Origin: Tannerella forsythia
Lineage (GTDB): Bacteria > Bacteroidota > Bacteroidia > Bacteroidales > Tannerellaceae
Direction: 5' to 3'
NCBI RefSeq assembly: GCF_003860135.1
Contig: NZ_RQYN01000039.1
Location: 1 to 32,278 of the forward strand
DNA length: 32,278 nucleotides
Positions 15,489 through 23,467 of this stretch are shown piece after piece (positions within the stretch are counted from its first letter, which is position 1; every line of letters starts with the position of its first letter). Made by a program: the position numbers and the translations under genes. The notes under the pieces were generated by a model. The model was not told where the DNA came from and did not search any database. It was given only the letters and a program-made list of their open reading frames with translations.

Positions 15489-16508
15489 ATGTTTCGTTTT
15501 GCTCATCCTATTTACTTATATTTACTGGCAATACTTCCCGTATTGACGATATTCTATCTCTATGTGGTGATTGCCAGAAAGAGGGCCATCAAACGCTTTG
15601 GTGATCCTATGCTCGTTTCACAACTGACACCGGAAGTATCACGTAAACGGGAACGCCTAAAGTTTTGGCTGCTATTTGCCTCGATAGCCGTAACGATTTT
15701 TTTGATTGCCGGCCCGCAGTTCGGATCTAAGCTGGAAACCGTCAAAAGGCAAGGCGTGGAAATCGTGATATGTCTGGATGTTTCCAATTCGATGATGGCC
15801 GAAGATATTCAACCGAATCGTTTGGAAAAAGCCAAACAAATGCTTTCGAGAATGACTGACAGTTTTACCGACGACAAGGTCGGTCTGATTGTTTTCGCCG
15901 GCGATGCATTTACGCAGTTGCCGATTACTTCAGACTATATTTCAGCCAAGATGTTTATGTCGTCCATTACTCCTTCGATGATTTCTACGCAAGGAACAGC
16001 CATCGGAGCCGCAATAAATTTGGCGATGCGCTCGTTCACACCGAACGAAAATTCCGGAAAAACGATCATGATAATCACAGACGGAGAAAATCATGAAGAT
16101 GATCCCGTAAAAGCGGCTGCCAATGCAGCCGAAAAAGGAGTGAACGTGAATATTGTAGGTATCGGGTTGCCAAAAGGTGCACCGATTCCTCTTAACAGTG
16201 GGAACGATTACATGCGAGACGGCAATGGCAACATTGTCATCACGCAATTGAACGAGCAGATGTGTCAGGAAATTGCTGCGGCAGGCAAAGGAATCTATGT
16301 CCGTGCAGACAATACCAATTCGGCCCTCCGCGCGTTACAGGCTGAAATTAACAAGATGGATAAAGCAGAGCTGGAAAGTAAAGTGTATTCGGAATACGAC
16401 GAACAGTTCCAAGCATTGGCATGGATTGTTTTGATCTTGTTGATTCTCGAGTATTTGATTCTGGAACGAAAAAATCGGATATTCCGGAAAATAAAATTAT
16501 TTTCTTAA
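15489..16508 (+). CDS. batB: BatB, VWA-domain membrane protein
   Basis: A 339-residue paralogue of the preceding protein with the same plan: two N-terminal transmembrane helices, then a VWA domain with intact MIDAS (DVSNS, GTAIG, ITDGENHEDD), then a C-terminal helix (FQALAWIVLILLILEYLILE). BatA and BatB are expected to work together in the inner membrane. A TTG at 15483 is in frame, but the ATG at 15489 (MFRFAHPIYLYLLAIL) lines up better with BatA (MIFANPSYLYLLLLLL), so I use it. It lies 14 bp after batA and 10 bp before batC. Confidence 0.93.
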   Translation: MFRFAHPIYLYLLAILPVLTIFYLYVVIARKRAIKRFGDPMLVSQLTPEVSRKRERLKFWLLFASIAVTIFLIAGPQFGSKLETVKRQGVEIVICLDVSNSMMAEDIQPNRLEKAKQMLSRMTDSFTDDKVGLIVFAGDAFTQLPITSDYISAKMFMSSITPSMISTQGTAIGAAINLAMRSFTPNENSGKTIMIITDGENHEDDPVKAAANAAEKGVNVNIVGIGLPKGAPIPLNSGNDYMRDGNGNIVITQLNEQMCQEIAAAGKGIYVRADNTNSALRALQAEINKMDKAELESKVYSEYDEQFQALAWIVLILLILEYLILERKNRIFRKIKLFS

Positions 16509-16518
16509 TAAATTAGAG

Positions 16519-17247
16519 ATGAAAGCAATATATCTGATATTCATAAGCGTGACAACCGCATTCTGCTGTACGAATGACATGTTCGCACAGAAGGCGGAGC
16601 GGTCGCATATCCGAAAAGGGAACAAATTGTACAAAGAAGAGAAATATACCGAATCGGAGATTGCTTACCGACAGAGTATTGAGGTAAATCCGCGCTCTGT
16701 CGAAGGCTCATACAATCTGGGAAATGCTTTGTATAAGCAGGAAAAATATCCGGAAGCGGCCGAACAATATCAACAGATCGCCGGTCAGAGAGAGCGTCTG
16801 ATGGCTGAAAATCCGGCCAATGTCCAACGATTGGCGGAAGTTTTTCACAACCTCGGGAATATTCAGATGAAGAACAAGGACTATGCCAAAAGTATCGAGG
16901 CTTATAAACAGTCATTGAGGATGAATCCGAAAGATGAAGAGACACGGTATAACTTAGCCTTGGCTCAAAAGTTACTGAATGATCAGCAGCAACAAAATCA
17001 AGACCAGCAGAATCAGGATCAGCAACAACAGCAAGAGCAAGAGCAAAATCAGGAACAGCAACAGCAGCAGAATGAGCAGCAAGAGAATAAGACACAGGAA
17101 CAGAAACAGGAGAATGAACAAATGAGCAGAGATAATGCACAACAGATTCTCGATGCTTTCCTGCAGGACGAAAAAGACACACAGGAGAAAGTTAAAAAGG
17201 CTCAAGCCAAACATCAAGAACGTCGTAAAACAGATAAACAATGGTAA
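16519..17247 (+). CDS. batC: BatC, TPR protein with Gln-rich tail
   Basis: A 242-residue protein with a signal peptide (cleavage near FAQ-KAE, residue 24) and tetratricopeptide repeats at about 30-150 (GNKLYKEEKYTESEIAYRQS, SYNLGNALYKQEKYPEAAEQ, NLGNIQMKNKDYAKSIEAYK). A strongly Gln-rich tract at about 156-201, coded by mixed CAG/CAA, is followed by a charged helical end (NAQQILDAFLQDEKDTQEKV). TPRs suggest a periplasmic adaptor within the Bat complex. The Gln-rich tail is low-complexity and may vary in length between strains. It reads almost into batD. Confidence 0.9.
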   Translation: MKAIYLIFISVTTAFCCTNDMFAQKAERSHIRKGNKLYKEEKYTESEIAYRQSIEVNPRSVEGSYNLGNALYKQEKYPEAAEQYQQIAGQRERLMAENPANVQRLAEVFHNLGNIQMKNKDYAKSIEAYKQSLRMNPKDEETRYNLALAQKLLNDQQQQNQDQQNQDQQQQQEQEQNQEQQQQQNEQQENKTQEQKQENEQMSRDNAQQILDAFLQDEKDTQEKVKKAQAKHQERRKTDKQW

Positions 17248-17258
17248 AAATAAGAGCT

Positions 17259-19088
17259 ATGAGAAAATTCATTTTTATCGTTACCGGGCTGTTGTTTTTA
17301 GCAGGGATATACCTCAAAGCAGACGGAGTGACATTTAAAGCCTCTGCTCCCAATGCTGTGGTAATGGGGCAACAATTCCAGCTGACGTATACCGTCAATG
17401 AGGAAGGAGCCAGCGGACTTCGCACACCGGATTTAACTGATTTCGATGTGTTGATGGGACCTACTTCGTCGGTCAGCAGAAGTATGCAATACATCAATGG
17501 AAAATCGAGCAGTTCATATTCTCAGACATTCACGTATGTGTTAATGCCTAAAAAAGAAGGCACATTTAATTTGAGTCCGGCAACGATAAAAATCAAAAAT
17601 TCGAATTATAGCTCCAACTCATTAGTTATTAAAGTACTTCCTCCGGATAAGGCTACTGAAGCAGCGTCTTCCGGCTCGAGTGGAAGTCAAGCGTCTTCCG
17701 GTTCTTCCAATATCGGAAGTGATGAGTTATTCGTTCGGATGAATGTTTCGAAGCGCAGTGTCTATGAGCAGGAAGGATTTTTAGTTACGTTCAAACTCTA
17801 TTCGCTCTATGATGCGGCATTGAACGACGTAAAGTTTCCTGAATTTGAAGGATTTCTTGCTCAGGATATTGAGTTGAACCCACAATGGACACTTGAAAAT
17901 TATAATGGACGTAACTATCGAGCGGTCGTTATTAAACAGACCGTGCTTTATCCGCAACGTTCGGGTAAGATTACCATAGAAGGAGGAAAATATGACGCTG
18001 TAGTACGTATCCGATCCAAACAACGCGTGCGCAGTATTTTCGACGACTTCTTCGATACGTACCAAGATGTGAAGAGAGTACTTACGACTCCACCGGTAAC
18101 GATCGATGTCAAGCCTCTCCCGAGCGGTAAACCGGCTTCTTTTCAGGGGGCGGTAGGTTCTTACACCATGAAAGCAAACATCAATGCCGATCGGATTAAA
18201 ACGAACGAAGCTGTTACGATCAACGTAACGCTTTCTGGAAACGGCAACATCAAGTTGGCTAAAAGTCCGGAAATCACGTTCCCGAACGATTTCGAAGTGT
18301 ATGATCCGAAAGTAGACAATAATATCAAAACGACTCCTTCCGGCACAAGCGGAACAAAATCAATTGAGTACATGGCGATCCCGCGCTATGCGGGCGATTT
18401 TGAGATTCCGGCCGTCCAATTTTCGTATTTTGATCCTAAAGACGGTTCGTATAAGACGCTCTCGTCTCAACCGTTCAAACTACATGTTGAGAAAGGAGCC
18501 GGAGGTGAGAATGCCTCAGGACCGGTCATTTCAAATTTCGGCACTCAAGAAAGTGTCAAATATTTGGGGCAAGACATTCGGTATATCAAAGTTTCTGAAC
18601 CTCGCTTTGTTTCAAATAAAGAAATTTTCTTCGGTTCGTTCATGTACATAATGGCGTATGTCCTGATTGCCGTTTTATTTATCGTCTTCTTTGCTATCTA
18701 TCGTAAACAAGTGAAGGAAAATGCAAACATTGCGCTTGTACGTACGAAAAAAGCGAACAAAATAGCGGTTCGCAGATTGAAGAAGGCTGAAAAATTACTG
18801 AAAGAAAAGAAAAAAGAAGAATTTTACGATGAAGTTCTTCGCGCCGTGTGGGGATATCTGAGTGACAAGTTGAATATTCCACAAGCAAATCTGACAAAAG
18901 ACAATGTGGAGGCAGAGTTAATGGAGTTTGGGGTAGATAAAGAGGTAAGTGATCATTTTATCAGTATTTTGAATACTTGTGAGTTCGCTCGTTATGCTCC
19001 CAGTCAAGCTCCGGAAGCTATGGAGCAGCTCTTTCAGCAAACAGTGAATGTCATTGGAAAAATGGAAAACTTAATTAAAAAGTCATGA
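17259..19088 (+). CDS. batD: BatD, Ig-like oxygen-tolerance membrane protein
   Basis: A 609-residue protein: signal peptide (MRKFIFIVTGLLFLAGIYLK), about 430 residues of tandem beta-sandwich (Ig/BatD-like) domains in the periplasm with a Ser/Gly-rich break near residue 150, one transmembrane helix at about 465-487 (MYIMAYVLIAVLFIVFFAIY), and a basic cytoplasmic helical domain (AVRRLKKAEKLLKEKKKEEF). An in-frame ATG at 17241 would overlap batC, but the ATG at 17259 gives a clean signal peptide, so I prefer it. The 3' end overlaps batE by 4 nt (ATGA). Confidence 0.9.
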   Translation: MRKFIFIVTGLLFLAGIYLKADGVTFKASAPNAVVMGQQFQLTYTVNEEGASGLRTPDLTDFDVLMGPTSSVSRSMQYINGKSSSSYSQTFTYVLMPKKEGTFNLSPATIKIKNSNYSSNSLVIKVLPPDKATEAASSGSSGSQASSGSSNIGSDELFVRMNVSKRSVYEQEGFLVTFKLYSLYDAALNDVKFPEFEGFLAQDIELNPQWTLENYNGRNYRAVVIKQTVLYPQRSGKITIEGGKYDAVVRIRSKQRVRSIFDDFFDTYQDVKRVLTTPPVTIDVKPLPSGKPASFQGAVGSYTMKANINADRIKTNEAVTINVTLSGNGNIKLAKSPEITFPNDFEVYDPKVDNNIKTTPSGTSGTKSIEYMAIPRYAGDFEIPAVQFSYFDPKDGSYKTLSSQPFKLHVEKGAGGENASGPVISNFGTQESVKYLGQDIRYIKVSEPRFVSNKEIFFGSFMYIMAYVLIAVLFIVFFAIYRKQVKENANIALVRTKKANKIAVRRLKKAEKLLKEKKKEEFYDEVLRAVWGYLSDKLNIPQANLTKDNVEAELMEFGVDKEVSDHFISILNTCEFARYAPSQAPEAMEQLFQQTVNVIGKMENLIKKS

Positions 19089-19852
19089 CGATGAGAGGAA
19101 TATCTAAAATACTGTGTCTTGGATTCATTCATTTGATATGCGGCATATCCTCGATCGCACAGGAATCTGCGTTTAAAGAAGCCGAAGTGGCATATAAACA
19201 GGAGAACTATACCAAGGCTATTGAATTGTATGAAGAATGGTTGAAGAACAATGGTGAGTCGTATGAAATTTACTATAATCTGGGAAATGCATATTACAAA
19301 ACCAATAAGATTGCACCGGCTATTTTGAATTACGAACGCGCCTTGTTGTTGAATCCCGGTGATGGAGATATTCGTTTTAATTTAGAGATGTCCAGACTCC
19401 GGACAACCGACAAAATAGAACCGATTGGTGAGTTCTTTTTAGTCAAGTGGTTCCATGCTATCCGGAATGTATTGAGTATCGACGTATGGGCAAGTATGGG
19501 AATCGTGTGCTTCATACTGTTTATAGGCTGTCTGACGTTGTTCTTTTTTTCTAAATGGATGCGCCTGAAAAAAATCGGGTTTTATGCCGGGATCTTTTTA
19601 TTGCTAACGGTTGTTATGGTTAATCTATTCGCTTGGAGTCAGAAAAAAGCGTTAATAACACGCGATACTGCGATTATATTTGCGCCTACAATTACGATTA
19701 AGAGTTCTCCGGACGCGAGTGGTACCGACTTGTTTGTTCTGCACGAAGGAACAAAAGTGCAGATTAAAAGCACATTGGGAGAATGGTATGAGATCCGTTT
19801 AGCAGACGGAAAGGAAGGATGGATTCCTCAAAAAGAGCTTGAAAGAATCTGA
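19085..19852 (+). CDS. batE: BatE, TPR and SH3-like membrane protein
   Basis: A 255-residue protein with a signal peptide (to about residue 24), two TPRs (AYKQENYTKAIELYEEWLKN, NLGNAYYKTNKIAPAILNYE), two transmembrane helices at about 139-160 and 168-189, and a C-terminal SH3-like domain (KSSPDASGTDLFVLHEGTKV, then GEWYEIRLADGKEGWIP). The arrangement matches BatE. The SH3-like end suggests contact with peptidoglycan or a protein partner in the periplasm. It overlaps batD by 4 nt and lies 6 bp before the PAP2 gene. A second ATG at 19091 is also possible; the overlapping ATGA at 19085 is the usual coupling arrangement. Confidence 0.88.
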   Translation: MTMRGISKILCLGFIHLICGISSIAQESAFKEAEVAYKQENYTKAIELYEEWLKNNGESYEIYYNLGNAYYKTNKIAPAILNYERALLLNPGDGDIRFNLEMSRLRTTDKIEPIGEFFLVKWFHAIRNVLSIDVWASMGIVCFILFIGCLTLFFFSKWMRLKKIGFYAGIFLLLTVVMVNLFAWSQKKALITRDTAIIFAPTITIKSSPDASGTDLFVLHEGTKVQIKSTLGEWYEIRLADGKEGWIPQKELERI

Positions 19853-19858
19853 ATTTGT

Positions 19859-20566
19859 ATGTTGGAGAGTATCTTAGAATATGAACGGAATCTCTTTCTG
19901 TGGCTCAATGGCGGGCATACGCTTTATTGGGACCATTTCTTTTGGATGTATTCCGGAAAGATGGTATGGATACCCTTAGCGCTTTTCGTATTATGGATTA
20001 TTTGCTACAAAAGACCCTGGAAAGAGTCTCTTCTTATCTTGCTCTTTATCGCATTGACCATCACGCTGTGTGACCAATTTGCCTCGAGCGTGTGCAAACC
20101 GCTTTTTACACGTTTCCGTCCCACGCGCCATCCGGATTTTATGGATCACGTCCAAACGGTCATCAATCCGTTGACTGGCAATCCGTATCTTGGCGGACGT
20201 TACGGGTTTATTTCCAGCCATGCAGCCAATGCGTTTGGGTTTGCTACATTTACGATGCTGCTTTTTCGATACCGCTGGTATACGTATGGGATTATGCTAT
20301 GGGCCATCTTGATGTCGTATACACGCATTTATTTAGGTGTTCATTTTATTTCCGATATTATTCCGGGCATCTTATCCGGATGCTTCTTTGGGTGGTTTTG
20401 CTTTGAAATTTACCGGATTATTCGTACTCGAACGATAAAAAGAGTAGGGGAGGCTCCCCTTCTTTTATATGAGGCCTCACATGTTCGCTATATTCTTTAC
20501 GCCATGTTGGCTACCATCGTTTTTATGCTCGTATATAGCGGATTAGGAGTTCCTGCATGGAAATAG
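19859..20566 (+). CDS. PAP2-superfamily membrane phosphatase
   Basis: A 235-residue integral membrane protein with about six hydrophobic helices and the three PAP2 signature motifs: KPLFTRFRP (motif 1, KxxxxxxRP), SSHAANAFG (motif 2, a PSGH variant) and RIYLGVHFISDI (motif 3, with the catalytic His). Such enzymes remove phosphate from lipid phosphates such as undecaprenyl diphosphate or phosphatidylglycerol phosphate, or from lipid A. The substrate cannot be inferred here. It follows batE by 6 bp and is probably the last gene of the bat transcript. Confidence 0.88.
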   Translation: MLESILEYERNLFLWLNGGHTLYWDHFFWMYSGKMVWIPLALFVLWIICYKRPWKESLLILLFIALTITLCDQFASSVCKPLFTRFRPTRHPDFMDHVQTVINPLTGNPYLGGRYGFISSHAANAFGFATFTMLLFRYRWYTYGIMLWAILMSYTRIYLGVHFISDIIPGILSGCFFGWFCFEIYRIIRTRTIKRVGEAPLLLYEASHVRYILYAMLATIVFMLVYSGLGVPAWK

Positions 20567-20621
20567 GAAGATAAACATGTTATAAAACATAACCATCTTA
20601 TTTGAAAAAAGTTCCGGAAAG

Positions 20622-20653
20622 TTTGGCTCACTTAATTTTAGTGGCTATATTAG
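20622..20653 (+). promoter_or_regulatory. Promoter of the HTH-USP gene pair
   Basis: TTTG at 20622-20625 is followed after 20 bp by TATATTAG at 20646-20653, which matches TAnnTTTG at seven of eight positions. The start would be near 20660, giving a leader of about 43 nt. An 8-bp palindrome, TTCCGGAA (20612-20619), sits immediately upstream of the -33 box and could be an operator. Confidence 0.5.
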
Positions 20654-20702
20654 TGCGCGAATTTTAAATAATATTATTAACCCATAAAAATAAAAACGAA
20701 CC

Positions 20703-20966
20703 ATGACGAAAACAATCACTTTTAACGAGCTTCGGGATATCAAAGACCGTTTGCCGGATGGTACGATCCATCGTATCGCGGCAGAATTGGGAGTATCTGT
20801 AGAAACTGTCCGAAATTACTTCGGAGGAGAAAATTACAGGGACGGTAAAAGTTGCGGATTACATATCGAATCCGGACCGAATGGAGGAATTGTGGTTTTA
20901 AGTGACACCACTATTTTAGATCGGGCGTTGGACATTTTAGGAGCAAACCCTTTATCGGAAATGTAA
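20703..20966 (+). CDS. Small helix-turn-helix DNA-binding protein
   Basis: An 87-residue protein with an HTH at about residues 20-40 (TIHRIAAELGVSVETVRNYF), in which the turn LGVSVETV is typical. A second half, GLHIESGPNGGIVVLSDTTI, has predicted beta strands and then a short helix (ILDRALDILG). The gene lies 2 bp before the DUF2007-USP gene and shares its promoter. The family is, as far as I recall, conserved in Bacteroidales but unnamed. It is probably cytoplasmic; it may regulate its own operon, but that is inference. Confidence 0.7.
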   Translation: MTKTITFNELRDIKDRLPDGTIHRIAAELGVSVETVRNYFGGENYRDGKSCGLHIESGPNGGIVVLSDTTILDRALDILGANPLSEM

Positions 20967-20968
20967 AC

Positions 20969-22087
20969 ATGGAAAAACAGTTAGTCACATTAGCTATTCA
21001 CACGTATGAAAAGGCTCAGATCCTGAAAACACTGCTTGAGTCGGAAGGAATAGAAGCCTATATTCATAATGTGAATCAGATTCAGCCGGTCATCTCTGCC
21101 GGTGTTCGTATACGCATCAAAGAAAGCGACCTGCCACGGGCTTTACGACTTATTGAGGATACCCAATGGCTGGATGAAACAGAAAAAGAAGATGCGCCCG
21201 AGAAAACCTTAAAAAAAGTTCTAATTCCTGTCGATTTCTCGGATTATTCGATCAGAGCGTGTGAAATAGGGATAAACTATGCACATCAGATTGGAGCAGA
21301 AGTCATGTTGTTACATGCCTATTTCAGCACGTATATTCCTTCTGCGCTACCGTTTGCGACTCGTGAACCAGTGGTGACGGGAGTCTCCAACAATGAAAAT
21401 ATTCATTTGGTTTATAAACAAGTACAAAAGGATGTTGAGAACATTTGTACGTTGATAAACCGGAAGATGGAAAGCGGAGAATGGCCTCGCGTCAAATATA
21501 ACTATATCCTGAGAGAAGGTTTGCCGGAAGAAGAAATTATGGCTTATGCCAAAGAATATCATCCGACCTTGATTGTTATGGGTACACGCGGGAAAAATCA
21601 GAAAAACGCAGACCTAATCGGAAGTGTCACAGGCGAAGTCATTGAACAAACAAATATGCCGCTTTTAGCCATTCCCGAACATGTTCCTTTCAGCAATCTG
21701 AATGAAACCAAACGAATTGCCTTCGCCATTTCTTTTAATCAGCGTGATATTTTGGCGTTCGATAAGTTTATCCATTTCTTCAAAGAACATCCGGTACAAA
21801 TTCAACTATTCAATATTTCGACCAGCCGCAACGAATGGAATGATATTCGTTTATCGGGACTGAACGAGTATCTGAAGAAACAATATCCGGAATTAAAAAT
21901 AGAATATACCGTACTGAACGACGGAGATTTATTGGAAGCTATTGAGACATTTGTCAAGGAAAAACAGATTGATATGATTGCATTTAGCACATATCGTCGC
22001 AGTATGATCACACGGATATTTAATCCGAGTCTGGCGCGTAAAATGCTTTTCCACAGTAACACACCGCTTTTGGTGATTCCAATTTAA
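20969..22087 (+). CDS. DUF2007 plus tandem universal stress protein
   Basis: A 372-residue fusion. Residues 1-67 look like a DUF2007 'putative signal-transducing' domain (HTYEKAQILKTLLESEGIEA, then VRIRIKESDLPRALRLI). Residues 80-230 are a UspA domain with the ATP-binding pattern G-x2-G-x9-G-S (G205, G208, G218, S219). Residues 238-372 are a second UspA domain that lacks this motif (ending STYRRSMITRIFNPSLARKM), so only the first domain is expected to bind ATP. USPs are cytoplasmic stress and starvation proteins. The gene is co-transcribed with the small HTH gene and ends 80 bp before a strong terminator. Confidence 0.88.
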   Translation: MEKQLVTLAIHTYEKAQILKTLLESEGIEAYIHNVNQIQPVISAGVRIRIKESDLPRALRLIEDTQWLDETEKEDAPEKTLKKVLIPVDFSDYSIRACEIGINYAHQIGAEVMLLHAYFSTYIPSALPFATREPVVTGVSNNENIHLVYKQVQKDVENICTLINRKMESGEWPRVKYNYILREGLPEEEIMAYAKEYHPTLIVMGTRGKNQKNADLIGSVTGEVIEQTNMPLLAIPEHVPFSNLNETKRIAFAISFNQRDILAFDKFIHFFKEHPVQIQLFNISTSRNEWNDIRLSGLNEYLKKQYPELKIEYTVLNDGDLLEAIETFVKEKQIDMIAFSTYRRSMITRIFNPSLARKMLFHSNTPLLVIPI

Positions 22088-22166
22088 CCATCCGTTTTTC
22101 GACCATAATTACTATTATGTAAAATATAGTGTGTTTTTGGGTATAATTTGAAAATAACGATTGTGC

Positions 22167-22206
22167 AAAAAAAGAGTTGAACTCAAATCGAGTTCAACTC
22201 TTTTTT
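22167..22206. terminator. Perfect bidirectional rho-independent terminator
   Basis: GAGTTGAACTC at 22174-22184 pairs perfectly with GAGTTCAACTC at 22190-22200 around a 5-base loop (AAATC). The stem is flanked by seven A on the left and six T on the right, so it has a U-tail in both directions. It sits between the stops of the USP gene (plus) and the TPR gene (minus) and can serve both. Confidence 0.95.
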
Positions 22207-22222
22207 ATTTGTCAGTAACACA

Positions 22223-23440
22223 TTACTTGTTCATTTCGGCCTCTATCTCATTGAACTTTTCGTTCATATTCAGATTATAATAGATTCCTCTCAGCCCAAT
22301 TAAGAATTCTTTTTCATCAGGCTTAAGCTCACGTGCCTTTTCAAAAAACGGCAACGCTTTTCTGAAGAAATCTTCGGCCTTTGCTTTTTCTTGTTTGTAT
22401 TGAGTCGCATCCGATATCGAATTCGCTTTATCTAAAGTGCTTACTCCTTGGTTATAATAAATACGCCCCATACTGAAGTTATTGGCTGCACTATTCGGAT
22501 CCAATTCAACCGCTTTTTTGTATGCTTCTTCAGCCTGAGCATAATCTTTTAAACCGGTTTCGTACACGCTTCCTTTGGCATAATACAATTGAGCACTGTT
22601 CGCGTTTTTCGAAATAGCAGTATTCAATAATTGCAATGCTTGATCATTTCTTCCGGTGTAGATGTAAAGATTAATCAGACTATTCAAGAAATAGCTTGAA
22701 TCGGGAAATAAAGCCATTCCCTCTTCCAGCGTTTTTTCGATGTTCGCCGTATCTTTTGCCTGTTCGTACTCATAGCAAAGCGACTGATATACATCGTAAC
22801 GTCGATAGTCCGTATCTTTTGCCCGATTTAGATTCTTGATAGCTAATTCTATATCATCCAGTTGCATCGCAGCGATAGCCGAATAGAACTGTACGATCAT
22901 ATAGTTCGAGTCTCTTTGGGCTACCTTTTCATCTTTCATAAAAGGCAGGTTGGCTATCTCAATATATTGATCAAAGAAATCACACGATTTTTTGTAATCT
23001 TTCTGATCAAAGTAGTAAGCTCCGCCGTTCAGATAATAAATATGATTGGCATTGAGCGTGCCTTTGATATGTTTGGTGTATTTCGGTTTTACCTTTCCTT
23101 TCTCATTCGGGAGCTGATCCAGTTCATACGCTTTTTTGAAGTACGGCAAAATATTCGCCAGAGCTTCATACATCACCGGTTCATTAGGTTGTTGGCCTAA
23201 GATCTGCTTGGTACTCTCGGAGCTAAATTGAGCATCTTCGATCTGTCCGGCCACATACCATGTTTTTGCATCATCCTTCGTTTCCGGATTTTCCAATGCT
23301 CCTTTAATCAAGGTACGCGCTTCCTTAAAGTCCGGCTTCGAATCCTTCGCGATACGCTCAGCCTCCGTTACCGCTTTTTTTTGCGCAAATACAGTTGTTG
23401 CCATCAGGCAGAAACCGATTGTCATTAATACTTGTTTCAT
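22223..23440 (-). CDS. Secreted tetratricopeptide-repeat protein
   Basis: A 405-residue protein with a cleavable signal peptide (MKQVLMTIGFCLMATTVFAQ, cut near residue 20) and TPRs through most of its length. Examples are GGAYYFDQKDYKKSCDFFDQ, AAMQLDDIELAIKNLNRAKD, LINLYIYTGRNDQALQLLNT and AQAEEAYKKAVELDPNSAAN. It is probably a periplasmic or envelope scaffold; no catalytic domain is seen. It starts 27 bp after the gyrA stop and is likely co-transcribed with gyrA. It ends just before the strong bidirectional terminator at 22167-22206. Confidence 0.85.
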   Translation of the reverse strand: MKQVLMTIGFCLMATTVFAQKKAVTEAERIAKDSKPDFKEARTLIKGALENPETKDDAKTWYVAGQIEDAQFSSESTKQILGQQPNEPVMYEALANILPYFKKAYELDQLPNEKGKVKPKYTKHIKGTLNANHIYYLNGGAYYFDQKDYKKSCDFFDQYIEIANLPFMKDEKVAQRDSNYMIVQFYSAIAAMQLDDIELAIKNLNRAKDTDYRRYDVYQSLCYEYEQAKDTANIEKTLEEGMALFPDSSYFLNSLINLYIYTGRNDQALQLLNTAISKNANSAQLYYAKGSVYETGLKDYAQAEEAYKKAVELDPNSAANNFSMGRIYYNQGVSTLDKANSISDATQYKQEKAKAEDFFRKALPFFEKARELKPDEKEFLIGLRGIYYNLNMNEKFNEIEAEMNK

Positions 23441-23467
23441 GTCATTTAAAATTTTGATGTTAATACT

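Noticed and set aside
20568-20602. Hairpin after the PAP2 gene as a terminator
   Set aside because: The stem is A/T-rich with a bulge and has only a weak T stretch after it; not enough to call.
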